From the NCBI GenBank assembly GCA_910588965.1, contig CAJUSO010000026.1, forward strand, positions 1 through 32,695: 32,695 nt of DNA, given 5' to 3'. This DNA comes from an uncultured Lachnospiraceae bacterium (GTDB lineage: Bacteria; Bacillota; Clostridia; Lachnospirales; Lachnospiraceae). The first letter of the stretch is position 1, and each line of letters starts with the position of its first letter. Both the position numbers and the translations under genes were made by a program. Positions 7,968 through 16,096 of this stretch are shown here, in pieces. The notes under the pieces are model-generated. The model was not told the origin of the DNA, ran no database searches, and saw only the letters and a program-made list of their open reading frames with translations.

Positions 7968-10900
7968 ATGATGCATAAAACCCTAACGAAATGGCTTTCC
8001 TTTACCCTTTCCCTGGTAATGGCCTCTACCATGATGTTTTCATGGGACGCTAAAGCGGCCGCCCCTATGGCGCCTGCCACGGAAACCGCTGCTGAAATCC
8101 ATAACAGCCAGACGCCTGCCACGGCAGCCGCTGCTGAAAGCTGCAACAGCCAGGTGCCTGCCCAACCACAACAGCCAGAGGATAAAACCCTGGCGGCACA
8201 GCCTTTTTCTGAGGCAGTTACAGAGCCCTCCGGGGAACAGGCAGGGATATGGACGCCCATCAGCCAATATATCCAGGACACAGACTACAATGTCCCCACG
8301 GATTATATGGTGAGGAAGGCCAATGTTGACTACGGCCAAGTGGAAAACATCCAATACCCATCCACTGCGACCAATTCAACCCGCAAGGCCAAGGTCATCC
8401 TCCCAGCCGGATACAGCGCCAGCAAAAAATACCCTGTGCTGTACCTGCTCCATGGGATTTTCGGCAATGAGGACACCTTGTACAACGACCAGGTACAGAC
8501 CGTTATCGGCAACGCTATCGCTTCCGGCGGCAGTGAGGAAATGATTGTCGTGCTGCCCAATGCCTGCGCCAATGAGACGGGCACGCCCCCAGACGAAGGT
8601 TTTTCCCTGGAGCATTATGCTGCATACGACAATTTTATCAATGATTTTAAAGACTGCCTGATGCCCTACATAAACAGCCATTTCTCCACCGCCACAGGCG
8701 GGGAGAATACAGCCATTTCCGGTTTTTCCATGGGCGGGCGGGTGTCTTTGCACATCGGCTTCACCCTCCAAGACACGGTCCGCTATATCGGCGCCTTCAA
8801 CCCGGCATTTGGGATCCTGGAATATGAGAATTATGGCGTCCATGAAGACGGCCTGTTTACAGAGGATACCTTTACCCTGCAGCAAGCATACTGGGACGAC
8901 ACGCTGGTGCTGATTGCAGCCGGTACAAAGGACGATATTGTAAGGAATGAACCGGAACGCTACCATAACGCCCTAGCCAAAAACCAAGTCCCGCACATTT
9001 ACTACGCCACGGACGGCGTCAATGCCAGCGGGCAGGTTGGGGACGGCGGCCACCATGGGGATGTCTACAAGCATGGGCTTTACAACTTTATGCGAAGGAT
9101 TTTCCACAAGGAACCGGCGCCTGCCCCCACGAAGGAGCCCCTCCTCCATCTGAGCTTCAACAACGCCCAGGATGGGCTGGAAAGCCCCGGCGCCAAAATT
9201 ACGATGCATGGAACGCCAGGCTTTACCCAGGATGGGACACAGGGCAAAGCCATGTCCATGGAGGGGGGCAGCTACCTGGAGATTGCCAAGGGCGACGGCA
9301 CAAGCCTTCTGACCGGCTACGACGCGCTGACCATTTCCTATTGGAGCAAAACTGCCAGCAAGACCAACTGGGCTACCTACCTGTCCCCAGACGGCAGTAC
9401 CCAGAATTACGGCCAGGAGAAATACCTGGGGATTATGGACAACAATGGCGCCGTAACCGTAGAACGCTACCTCAATACAGGCAGCCGCCCGCCAAGCGCA
9501 TCCGGAACTACCACAGCGAACGAATGGAAGCATGTGGCTGTTGTCATCACAGAGAACGAGACGCGCCTGTTTTTGAACGGAAGAAGAGCCAAAGCGACAG
9601 AAAGCAGCTACAAGCTGACAGATCTTTTGGGCAGCAACAGCATCTTCTACATTGGCAAGGCCAACTGGGGCGCAGGCGAATATTTCAACGGCCTGATGGA
9701 TGAGTACTCCATCTATGGCTTCGCCATGACGGACAGCCAGGTCAACAACCTGTACAACGGCAGGGACTTAGACGATGACTCCGTTATCTCCACAGAGGCC
9801 ATGCAGCGGTACTATGACAGCCTTACGTTAGGAAATGTAATCCCAGACGGCGCGGTCATGGCAGAAGGGAAGCTTGCGCTTCCAGGGCAGCTCGGCGGTG
9901 CAAGTATCACTTGGTCATCCAGCCAGAAGGAAATGATTGGGGACGACGGCACCGTACACCTTCCAGACGCTGCCGCAGAAGTGACGTTAACTGCCAAAAT
10001 TTCCCTGGACGGGGATACAACCTCCAAGAAATTCGTGGTTCCCGTCCTTCCTGTTTCCATGCAGAAGGATTCTTTTACCCAAGATTTCCTTATCCCCCCT
10101 GTACTTGCTGGGGAGACAGCCCTTCCCACATCCTATGGGCAGGGAAACATCACATGGTCCGGCAGCCTGGTATCTTCGGATGGGAAACTTTCAGCCGCAG
10201 ACACAGAGCAGGAGGCAAGCCTTACCGCCACCTGGCAATGCAACGGCCAAAGCGCTTCCAAGTCTTTTTCTGCCAGGATCCTTGCCAAGGACGCCATTGC
10301 GATGGAAGCCTATACCCGTGCGCCTTTAGCCAAAGACGTCTACAGCGGGAAGCTTTCCTACAGCCTCCACCTGGCGCACCGGACAGAAAACGGCTCCTAT
10401 GAGGGCCTGTACTCCAACAATGGGATTCTCTATGCCAAAGCGGACATATCCGCCGCCAACACCCTCTATCCCAAAAACTTAAAGAACCCTTATGTGTTCG
10501 CAATGCCAGAAGGGGGTTATGGCATTGTTGCAGTACGGACAGACTCCTCCAATGAGGATATGGCAAATGCCGCAGATGACGCCAGCAAGGGCAAGGCGCT
10601 CCTATTTACCACAGAGGATTTTATCCACTATGAGGAGGTCGGGCTTATCAACCTGCAGAAACAGGCGTATGTATCGGATATTACCTGTGAATATGACAGC
10701 AGCGCCCGGCAATATGTGCTCCGCTGGTGCGATACCAACGGGAATTATTATAAGAGCACGGCAGCTGATATCCTCAGCCTGTCTGCCCAGACACAAAAAA
10801 GCGGGATTTTTAGCTTCCCCTCTGTACAGGCCTCTATCCCAGGGGCAAACATGCGCAACCAGTTCTATGTGCCTGGGAAGATTGGGAAAGCCGCTATCCA

Positions 10901-13109
10901 AAAATTCAGTACCTTACAGAATACAACCGTCCAGGTCCCGGAAAGCATCACGGCAGAAAGCCCCGAAGAAGCCGCAAAAGTCCTGGCAACCCTCCATTAC
11001 AGTGATGGCTCCAAAGCCACAAAACAGGTAGATTGGGATTTAAGCGGCGTGGACTTCGCCAAGCCAGGGACCTATACCGTAAGCGGGACAGTACAGCGCG
11101 CACCATCCATGAAGGCGCACAACAGCACCTCCCTGGGCGTAAACCGGGCAGACCCTTGCGCATATTACAACCCAGATGATGGGTATTACTATTTCATTGC
11201 TACGAACGACGCCAATAATAACTACTCTTTTTCCATTAAGAAGGCCAAAAGCCTGGAAGGGCTGAAGGACGCCCCGGAAACGGAAATCCTGAACCTGGAT
11301 ATGTACCCGGACATCAACGGCATGCTGTGGGCTCCGGAAATCCACAAGGTCGGCGGCGAGCTTTATATTTTCTTTAGTTCCAACCCTGGGGAAGCCTGGA
11401 ATGTCCAGTCCCATGTCATGCGTTTCAAAGGCGGGGAACTGGCAGACAAAAGCAATTGGGAAAAGCCCATCCTCTTCCAGGGCAAGGACGGCCGCCCACT
11501 AAATGAAGCCCTAGGCGACTTCGGAGGGATTACCTTAGATATGACCACCTTCCAGCTAGATGGCACCCAATATGTGGCATGGGCGCAAAGGGATTTTGGG
11601 CGTTCCACTGGTTCCGTCCTCTGCATTGGCTCCATCGACCCGAAGGAACCCTGGAAATTAACCAGCAGCCCCGCCATTATTGCCCGCCCGGACTATGGCT
11701 GGGACAACAATGACAATACGCCTGTAGACGAAGGGCCCTATGCCATTATCCGTGAGGATAAGGTATTCCTTACCTTCTCCGGCTCTTCCGTGGGCGCAAC
11801 TTACTGTGTGGGGCTCTTAAGCGCAGACCGTAACGGGAACCTCTTAGACCCTGCAAGCTGGCACAAGAGCAACTTCCCCATCCTCTATGCACGCGCCGTA
11901 GAAGGAGAAGCAGGCCCTGGGCACAACTCCTATACCACAGACGCCGCCGGCAACTTAGTGTTCGTATACCACGCAAGGCCTGTCAACGCCGACGGCTCGG
12001 TAGGGAGCCGGAATACCGGCCTGCGCACCGTCCATTTCGGCGCAGACGGGGAACCCGTGCTGTACATGACAGGGGAATTGGAACTGGCCAAAGCAAATGA
12101 AACCGTACAAATGGACGTTATTGTAAAAGACCCAAACGGCTCAGATCCAGATAACCCTAATCCTGGCCCAGACCCCGGCCCCGATAAACCAGGTCCGGAT
12201 GAGCCTGGCCAAGAAAAGCCCGGCCAGGTAACAAATGCAGCGGCAAAGGCAGCATCCACCTCTGTAAAGCTGAGCTGGAAAGCCGTAACAGGCGCAGACG
12301 GCTACCAGATTTACCGAAGGACAGGGGATACCGGGAATTATACCCTGGTAAAAGAAACCAATACCGCGGCCGCCTCCTTCCAAGACAAGGGGCTTCTTTC
12401 CGCCACGGCTTACTGTTACCGTATTTATGCTTATAAAGCCAGCGGCGGCAGCAAATGGATTGGGCAGGCTTCCAGCCCAATTAAGGCCCTCACCCTGCCA
12501 GGCAAAACCGCAAAGGCCAGCCTAAAACAGAAGGGGGCAGCCAGCACGAAATCCAAAGCCACTCTGACATTCCAACAGGTGCCGCGCGCAAGCGCCTACT
12601 ACATTTACAAGTACAATACCAGCAAAAAGAACTTTGTGCCCGCATTCCAGATCCAGGGCAAAAAGCTGTACGCTTACCAGGGGAAAAAATATGTTAAAAT
12701 CGGCTCTGCGGCATTGAAAAGCGGCACCTATACCGCTACCCTTACCGGCCTCAACCTGAAAAAAGAAAAGACCCAGAAATACATTATCAAGGCCGTGAAA
12801 ACGCAGAAAGGCTACCCAACAGCCATCGGCGCCGCCAGCAAGAGCATAAAAATCACTGCTGCCGTAGAGGCATCACTCAAAACCAAAAGCCTTACGATAA
12901 AGAAAGGCAAGAAAAAAACTATTGTGGTTTCCAACAAGAAGAAGGGCGCATCCTATACCTTCCTGCCTGCCAAGACAAAAACTGTCTCCATCAGCAAGAA
13001 GGGCGTAGTGACCGCCAAAAAAGCAGGGACGGCAAAAATTACCGTCCGTGAGAAGTATAAAGGAAAAACCCGGAAGCTTGGAACTGTGAAGATAACCGTA
13101 AAGAAATAA
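7968..13109 (+). CDS. Secreted multidomain esterase-LamG-GH43 enzyme
   Basis: A 1713-aa product from the ATG at 7968, with AGGAGG 9 nt upstream; a TTG 60 nt earlier is unlikely. Order: signal peptide (1-32); linker; PF00756-like esterase (about 100-385) with nucleophile Ser254 in GFSMG, acid Asp322/323 in GTKDD and His362/363 in GGHHGD; LamG/concanavalin-like domain (390-595); two atrophied Ig-like domains (600-780); a propeller-like fragment (790-975); a Big_4-like domain (980-1045); GH43 five-blade propeller (1055-1370) with Asp1062 in RADP, Asp1115 before MLWAPEIH and Glu1255 in DEGP as likely catalytic residues; Pro/Gly/Asp linker; two Fn3-like domains; and a Lys-rich Big_2-like C-terminus. 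The likely role is removal of acyl and arabinose/xylose side groups from plant polysaccharide. No LPXTG is seen. Substrate is inferred from families only. Confidence 0.9.
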   Translation: MMHKTLTKWLSFTLSLVMASTMMFSWDAKAAAPMAPATETAAEIHNSQTPATAAAAESCNSQVPAQPQQPEDKTLAAQPFSEAVTEPSGEQAGIWTPISQYIQDTDYNVPTDYMVRKANVDYGQVENIQYPSTATNSTRKAKVILPAGYSASKKYPVLYLLHGIFGNEDTLYNDQVQTVIGNAIASGGSEEMIVVLPNACANETGTPPDEGFSLEHYAAYDNFINDFKDCLMPYINSHFSTATGGENTAISGFSMGGRVSLHIGFTLQDTVRYIGAFNPAFGILEYENYGVHEDGLFTEDTFTLQQAYWDDTLVLIAAGTKDDIVRNEPERYHNALAKNQVPHIYYATDGVNASGQVGDGGHHGDVYKHGLYNFMRRIFHKEPAPAPTKEPLLHLSFNNAQDGLESPGAKITMHGTPGFTQDGTQGKAMSMEGGSYLEIAKGDGTSLLTGYDALTISYWSKTASKTNWATYLSPDGSTQNYGQEKYLGIMDNNGAVTVERYLNTGSRPPSASGTTTANEWKHVAVVITENETRLFLNGRRAKATESSYKLTDLLGSNSIFYIGKANWGAGEYFNGLMDEYSIYGFAMTDSQVNNLYNGRDLDDDSVISTEAMQRYYDSLTLGNVIPDGAVMAEGKLALPGQLGGASITWSSSQKEMIGDDGTVHLPDAAAEVTLTAKISLDGDTTSKKFVVPVLPVSMQKDSFTQDFLIPPVLAGETALPTSYGQGNITWSGSLVSSDGKLSAADTEQEASLTATWQCNGQSASKSFSARILAKDAIAMEAYTRAPLAKDVYSGKLSYSLHLAHRTENGSYEGLYSNNGILYAKADISAANTLYPKNLKNPYVFAMPEGGYGIVAVRTDSSNEDMANAADDASKGKALLFTTEDFIHYEEVGLINLQKQAYVSDITCEYDSSARQYVLRWCDTNGNYYKSTAADILSLSAQTQKSGIFSFPSVQASIPGANMRNQFYVPGKIGKAAIQKFSTLQNTTVQVPESITAESPEEAAKVLATLHYSDGSKATKQVDWDLSGVDFAKPGTYTVSGTVQRAPSMKAHNSTSLGVNRADPCAYYNPDDGYYYFIATNDANNNYSFSIKKAKSLEGLKDAPETEILNLDMYPDINGMLWAPEIHKVGGELYIFFSSNPGEAWNVQSHVMRFKGGELADKSNWEKPILFQGKDGRPLNEALGDFGGITLDMTTFQLDGTQYVAWAQRDFGRSTGSVLCIGSIDPKEPWKLTSSPAIIARPDYGWDNNDNTPVDEGPYAIIREDKVFLTFSGSSVGATYCVGLLSADRNGNLLDPASWHKSNFPILYARAVEGEAGPGHNSYTTDAAGNLVFVYHARPVNADGSVGSRNTGLRTVHFGADGEPVLYMTGELELAKANETVQMDVIVKDPNGSDPDNPNPGPDPGPDKPGPDEPGQEKPGQVTNAAAKAASTSVKLSWKAVTGADGYQIYRRTGDTGNYTLVKETNTAAASFQDKGLLSATAYCYRIYAYKASGGSKWIGQASSPIKALTLPGKTAKASLKQKGAASTKSKATLTFQQVPRASAYYIYKYNTSKKNFVPAFQIQGKKLYAYQGKKYVKIGSAALKSGTYTATLTGLNLKKEKTQKYIIKAVKTQKGYPTAIGAASKSIKITAAVEASLKTKSLTIKKGKKKTIVVSNKKKGASYTFLPAKTKTVSISKKGVVTAKKAGTAKITVREKYKGKTRKLGTVKITVKK

Positions 13110-13131
13110 TTTTATAAGGGCAAGCCATTTT

Positions 13132-13175
13132 GCGGCGGGTATCCTATCCCTTCTTAGGGGTAGGATGCCCGCCGC
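13132..13175. terminator. 19-bp hairpin between convergent genes
   Basis: Arms 13132-13150 and 13157-13175 pair fully with two G-T wobbles around a 6-nt TTCTTA loop. No run of T follows on either strand, so it is not a canonical intrinsic terminator. Its place between the convergent GH43 and RelE-like genes still suggests 3'-end formation. Confidence 0.55.
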
Positions 13176-13235
13176 GTAAATTTACCGGCATATGCTGCGC
13201 TCCGCCTAAACCGGCATATATGGAATCAAAAACCT

Positions 13236-13862
13236 TCATAATGGATAGAACATAAAAAATCCAGTTGTAAGGGCTGCTCCCGCCATAACCCCAAGCAGAA
13301 AGCATACCACGCCTAGCCAAAAACGGAAAGATGGTTTCTCAATGGCAGTATTCAGGACAGCAGCTTTCTCCCGTGTTCCCTGCACCGAAGAGCAGTGCAA
13401 TGATTCGCTTGGGATTTCAAGTGGCGCCTCTGTCTCCACTTTAGGTTTCCAATCCTTAAAAGATTCACCGGGATTCCGATGGCTGGCTAAATCTATCCCT
13501 TGCCCTTCCATGGCATCAAAATCATCTGCTTTTGCTTGCTCAAAATATTCATATACAGGCTTTACATCTGCCGTATCAAATCCCTTTAATCTCTTGTCCG
13601 CCCAAAAATAGGCATCCTCATGGCGTCCTATATATACGAAAAGCACCGTATTCCCTGATTGGGTAAATATTACCCTGAAATCCTGTGTTACCCTTGCGCT
13701 TTTAAAGTTAAGCCTTGTATTGAGTTTTTCTATTTTCAAGCTATCACTTCTTAAACTACGCCGCATTAGGCGGATTGTTTCTAAAGACTTCTTTTGTGTT
13801 TTCTTATCTAATTTTAGGAAAGCGTCTATATATGTATCAGAACAGACAATGTTTGTAGCCAT
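13236..13862 (-). CDS. RelE-like domain protein with C-terminal membrane segment
   Basis: A 208-aa product from the ATG at 13862, chosen over an upstream ATG (13904) because AGGGAGGGG lies just before it. Residues 1-95 match the RelE/ParE toxin superfamily pattern: KLDKKTQKKSLETIRLM helices, then LNFKSARVTQDFRVIF and VYIGRHEDAYFWA. The same subtype occurs as an N-terminal module of some UvrD-like helicases. Residues 100-175 are a polar, charged linker. Residues about 178-203 form one hydrophobic helix (WLGVVCFLLGVMAGAALTTGFF), a tail anchor. Classical RelE toxins have no membrane anchor. No antitoxin-like gene adjoins; the upstream gene is an Rpn protein 115 bp away. RNase activity is unproven. 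Confidence 0.7.
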   Translation of the reverse strand: MATNIVCSDTYIDAFLKLDKKTQKKSLETIRLMRRSLRSDSLKIEKLNTRLNFKSARVTQDFRVIFTQSGNTVLFVYIGRHEDAYFWADKRLKGFDTADVKPVYEYFEQAKADDFDAMEGQGIDLASHRNPGESFKDWKPKVETEAPLEIPSESLHCSSVQGTREKAAVLNTAIEKPSFRFWLGVVCFLLGVMAGAALTTGFFMFYPL

Positions 13863-13910
13863 ATGCCCCTCCCTTGGCAATGCCCGAAAAATAACCCCAT
13901 GCAATCTTTT

Positions 13911-13945
13911 GGGGTAATTAGGCCATGCCTTTACCTAATTACCCC
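13911..13945. promoter_or_regulatory. 12-bp perfect inverted repeat upstream of the RelE-like gene
   Basis: GGGGTAATTAGG (13911-13922) and its exact complement (13934-13945) are separated by 11 bp, about 50 bp before the RelE-like start and 30 bp after the Rpn stop. No T-run follows on the - strand, which argues against a simple terminator. An operator or attenuator is possible. Confidence 0.5.
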
Positions 13946-13977
13946 TGCCATAAACGAAATCCCGTGCGGGAACCAAA

Positions 13978-14889
13978 CTATTTTTGCATGGCCTGGAACC
14001 CTGAAAGTTTCTCCACTTCCGCAATGCTCAGCCCAGAATACTCTGCAATTTCCGAAACTGATAATTTTCCTATTTTCAGCATCCTGAGTGCTGTCTCCCT
14101 ATTTGCCTCTTTTTTTAACCTTCTTGCACTTGTTTCAATCAATGCGCCTCTCATCATATCACCTACGCCTTTCTGCACATTCTCATATTTCTGCGCAATT
14201 TCCTTCATAACATCGCCTGATAAATCAATAATTGTCCGTTTGTCAAACGCCCCTATTACCCCCTGCCGTTCTAATTCATCAAGCCTTTCCAGAATAACCT
14301 GGTACTCCGCTTTCAGTCCTTCCAGCTTCTGTTCATTGCTATTATACTCAGGAAAACTTTTCTCATGTGAGAAAATGTAAAACGGAATCAGCATAAGCAG
14401 CTTTTTTCTGAAAATGTCATCCAATGAATAAGACTGCACCTTCATAACCGGCACGTCATACCGCACCGTCCCGCCTGGCGTGGCTATCACAAACTTCATG
14501 TTATCGGGTGTCTTTTTCGACGCCCGAAGGTAGAGGACTGCAGTATGGGGAAATGCCACTGTCAGTATCTCCTCTGTAACCTCGCCCTCGTCAAGCGCAA
14601 TCTGTGCATCGTACTCGAAAAGCCGGATTGTAATCTTGCCGTCTGGCAGGCTGCTTTCACACTCAATATGGTATTTTTTCTGTACCTTTCCAAGAATCCG
14701 GAAATTCGTATCTGTAATACGTTCCTTACCTGCCTCATCCTGCTGGCCTATAAAATGCTCATTAGGAAAAAACTGTATTTCTTCTTCCCCGGTGTATGAT
14801 TCTTTGAAAATCTCATTGATTACCGGGATAACCAGCTTTCGGCAATCGTTTAAGATTGTACGGAATGCCCCGTCATATATATTACCCAT
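13978..14889 (-). CDS. Rpn-family PD-(D/E)XK nuclease/putative transposase
   Basis: A 303-aa protein of the type widespread in multiple copies in Lachnospiraceae, annotated as Rpn recombination-promoting nuclease or PD-(D/E)XK transposase-like. Hallmarks are the opening (MGNIYDGAFRTILND), FPNEHF, ITDTNFRI, YHIECES (the E-x-S position of the nuclease core), IRLFEYDAQIALDEG, and the GGTVRYDVPVMKVQSYSLDDIF block. A helical C-terminal part ends in an HTH-like SVSEIAEYSGLSIAEVEKL. Related Rpn proteins have DNA endonuclease activity and promote recombination, and more recently have been linked to phage defence. The ribosome binding site is purine-rich (AAGGGGG). It follows the transporter operon on the same strand after 55 bp and may be a separate unit. 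Confidence 0.85.
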   Translation of the reverse strand: MGNIYDGAFRTILNDCRKLVIPVINEIFKESYTGEEEIQFFPNEHFIGQQDEAGKERITDTNFRILGKVQKKYHIECESSLPDGKITIRLFEYDAQIALDEGEVTEEILTVAFPHTAVLYLRASKKTPDNMKFVIATPGGTVRYDVPVMKVQSYSLDDIFRKKLLMLIPFYIFSHEKSFPEYNSNEQKLEGLKAEYQVILERLDELERQGVIGAFDKRTIIDLSGDVMKEIAQKYENVQKGVGDMMRGALIETSARRLKKEANRETALRMLKIGKLSVSEIAEYSGLSIAEVEKLSGFQAMQK

Positions 14890-14944
14890 TTGCCGCCCCC
14901 TTCCCCTGCCTATAACTTCATCTTATCATCATTCCGGCGTAAAT

Positions 14945-16093
14945 TCAACCATCCAAGAACCGTAATTTAGGTTTTTTCCCTGCGGCGCCTAGCTGCACAC
15001 AAATCCCTGCTGCCAGCAGGAACTCCGCCAGGAACCCGCACCCTGCTGCTTTTAGGAACCCATATGCCCACCCATCATCCAGCCCGGCCTTTTCCATCCC
15101 CACCAGGAACTTCAACGCCTCTAATTTTTCCCGCCACAGCCCTGACCAAAAAGCAAAATCAGACCAGCGGGAAGGAATATAATCCTCTGGGATCCGCACC
15201 TGGCTTTTCAGGAACAGAAAAGAGATAACTGCCAGAAGCATACATGCCCCTGCCATTGCTGCCTTGCCCAGCATCCCCTCCTGCTTCCTATATAGATGGA
15301 AAAGGAACGCACAGAAGCATATACATATGGTAATGGGAACCAGCAGCATACATCCCCCGCTGATTCCCCGCAGCAGCTCTAAGTCCAGCAGCTTGGCAGA
15401 AAGCCCATACTGTATGCTAAGCTTCTCTGCAAGGCTGCGGCTTGTAAGCCCTTCTTGCTTTTTGGCCGTCACCCTGTCCAATACTTCTGTCCCGCCATCT
15501 GCCTGCGCTTGCGCCAGCCCTCCGTTTCCCTGTCCGCCTGCGCCGGCTCCCTGCTGCTTCCCTGCCTGGAATGCCACTACATTCCCCTGGATGGGAACCA
15601 CCTGGCGGATTTTATAAGAAGCTTCCCCATAGGAAACCTCCTTTCCCACCACCTGGCTGCTGCCGAATAACGCCCAGGCAGCTTCTTCGCTGAGAACACA
15701 TCCTTCCACATCCCCCTGTGCAGGCACCTGGCAGCCATCCAGCACCAACCCAGGGTTCCCACACAGGAGGATGGCATTTGCCACTGCCGCCCTGGACAAG
15801 TTTTTGTTTTCTAGGGTTACCCCTTCCTCCTGCCCCCAAATGCACAAGGCAGGCAGCGCCCCATCGCTTCCCAATTCCTTCTGGGCGCCCCCATCCTCCT
15901 CTTCTGCCTTTTCTGCCTCCTTCTGCATATCCTTCATCATTTCCATCCCCTCTGTTACAGATATGGGGCTTTCCAGGTAGAACATCACCTTCCCCAGAGC
16001 CAGGCTTCCCCAGGCAACAGCCGACAGGTAAAGCAGGGCCATAGCAAGGGCGGATATGCCTGCCGGCACCAAATAGCTTGCATATTTCCTCAT
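14945..16093 (-). CDS. MacB/FtsX-like membrane protein (ABC-type permease without ATPase)
   Basis: A 382-aa membrane protein. TM1 at about residues 5-33, a large extracytoplasmic domain (35-240), then three TM segments (about 245-268, 278-300, 350-375): the 1+3 topology of MacB/FtsX permeases. Within the outer domain, LSEEAAWALFGSSQVVGKEVSYGEASYKIRQVV matches the typical MacB core-domain pattern (SE..A..LFG....GK.......Y.V..V). The C-terminal TM region is divergent from canonical FtsX domains. It starts 3 nt after the HlyD-like stop and is the last gene of the operon, so the two probably form a MacA-MacB-like pair. No ATPase gene is encoded nearby. MacB-like identity is inferred from topology and motif. 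Confidence 0.65.
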   Translation of the reverse strand: MRKYASYLVPAGISALAMALLYLSAVAWGSLALGKVMFYLESPISVTEGMEMMKDMQKEAEKAEEEDGGAQKELGSDGALPALCIWGQEEGVTLENKNLSRAAVANAILLCGNPGLVLDGCQVPAQGDVEGCVLSEEAAWALFGSSQVVGKEVSYGEASYKIRQVVPIQGNVVAFQAGKQQGAGAGGQGNGGLAQAQADGGTEVLDRVTAKKQEGLTSRSLAEKLSIQYGLSAKLLDLELLRGISGGCMLLVPITICICFCAFLFHLYRKQEGMLGKAAMAGACMLLAVISFLFLKSQVRIPEDYIPSRWSDFAFWSGLWREKLEALKFLVGMEKAGLDDGWAYGFLKAAGCGFLAEFLLAAGICVQLGAAGKKPKLRFLDG

Positions 16094-16096
16094 GAA

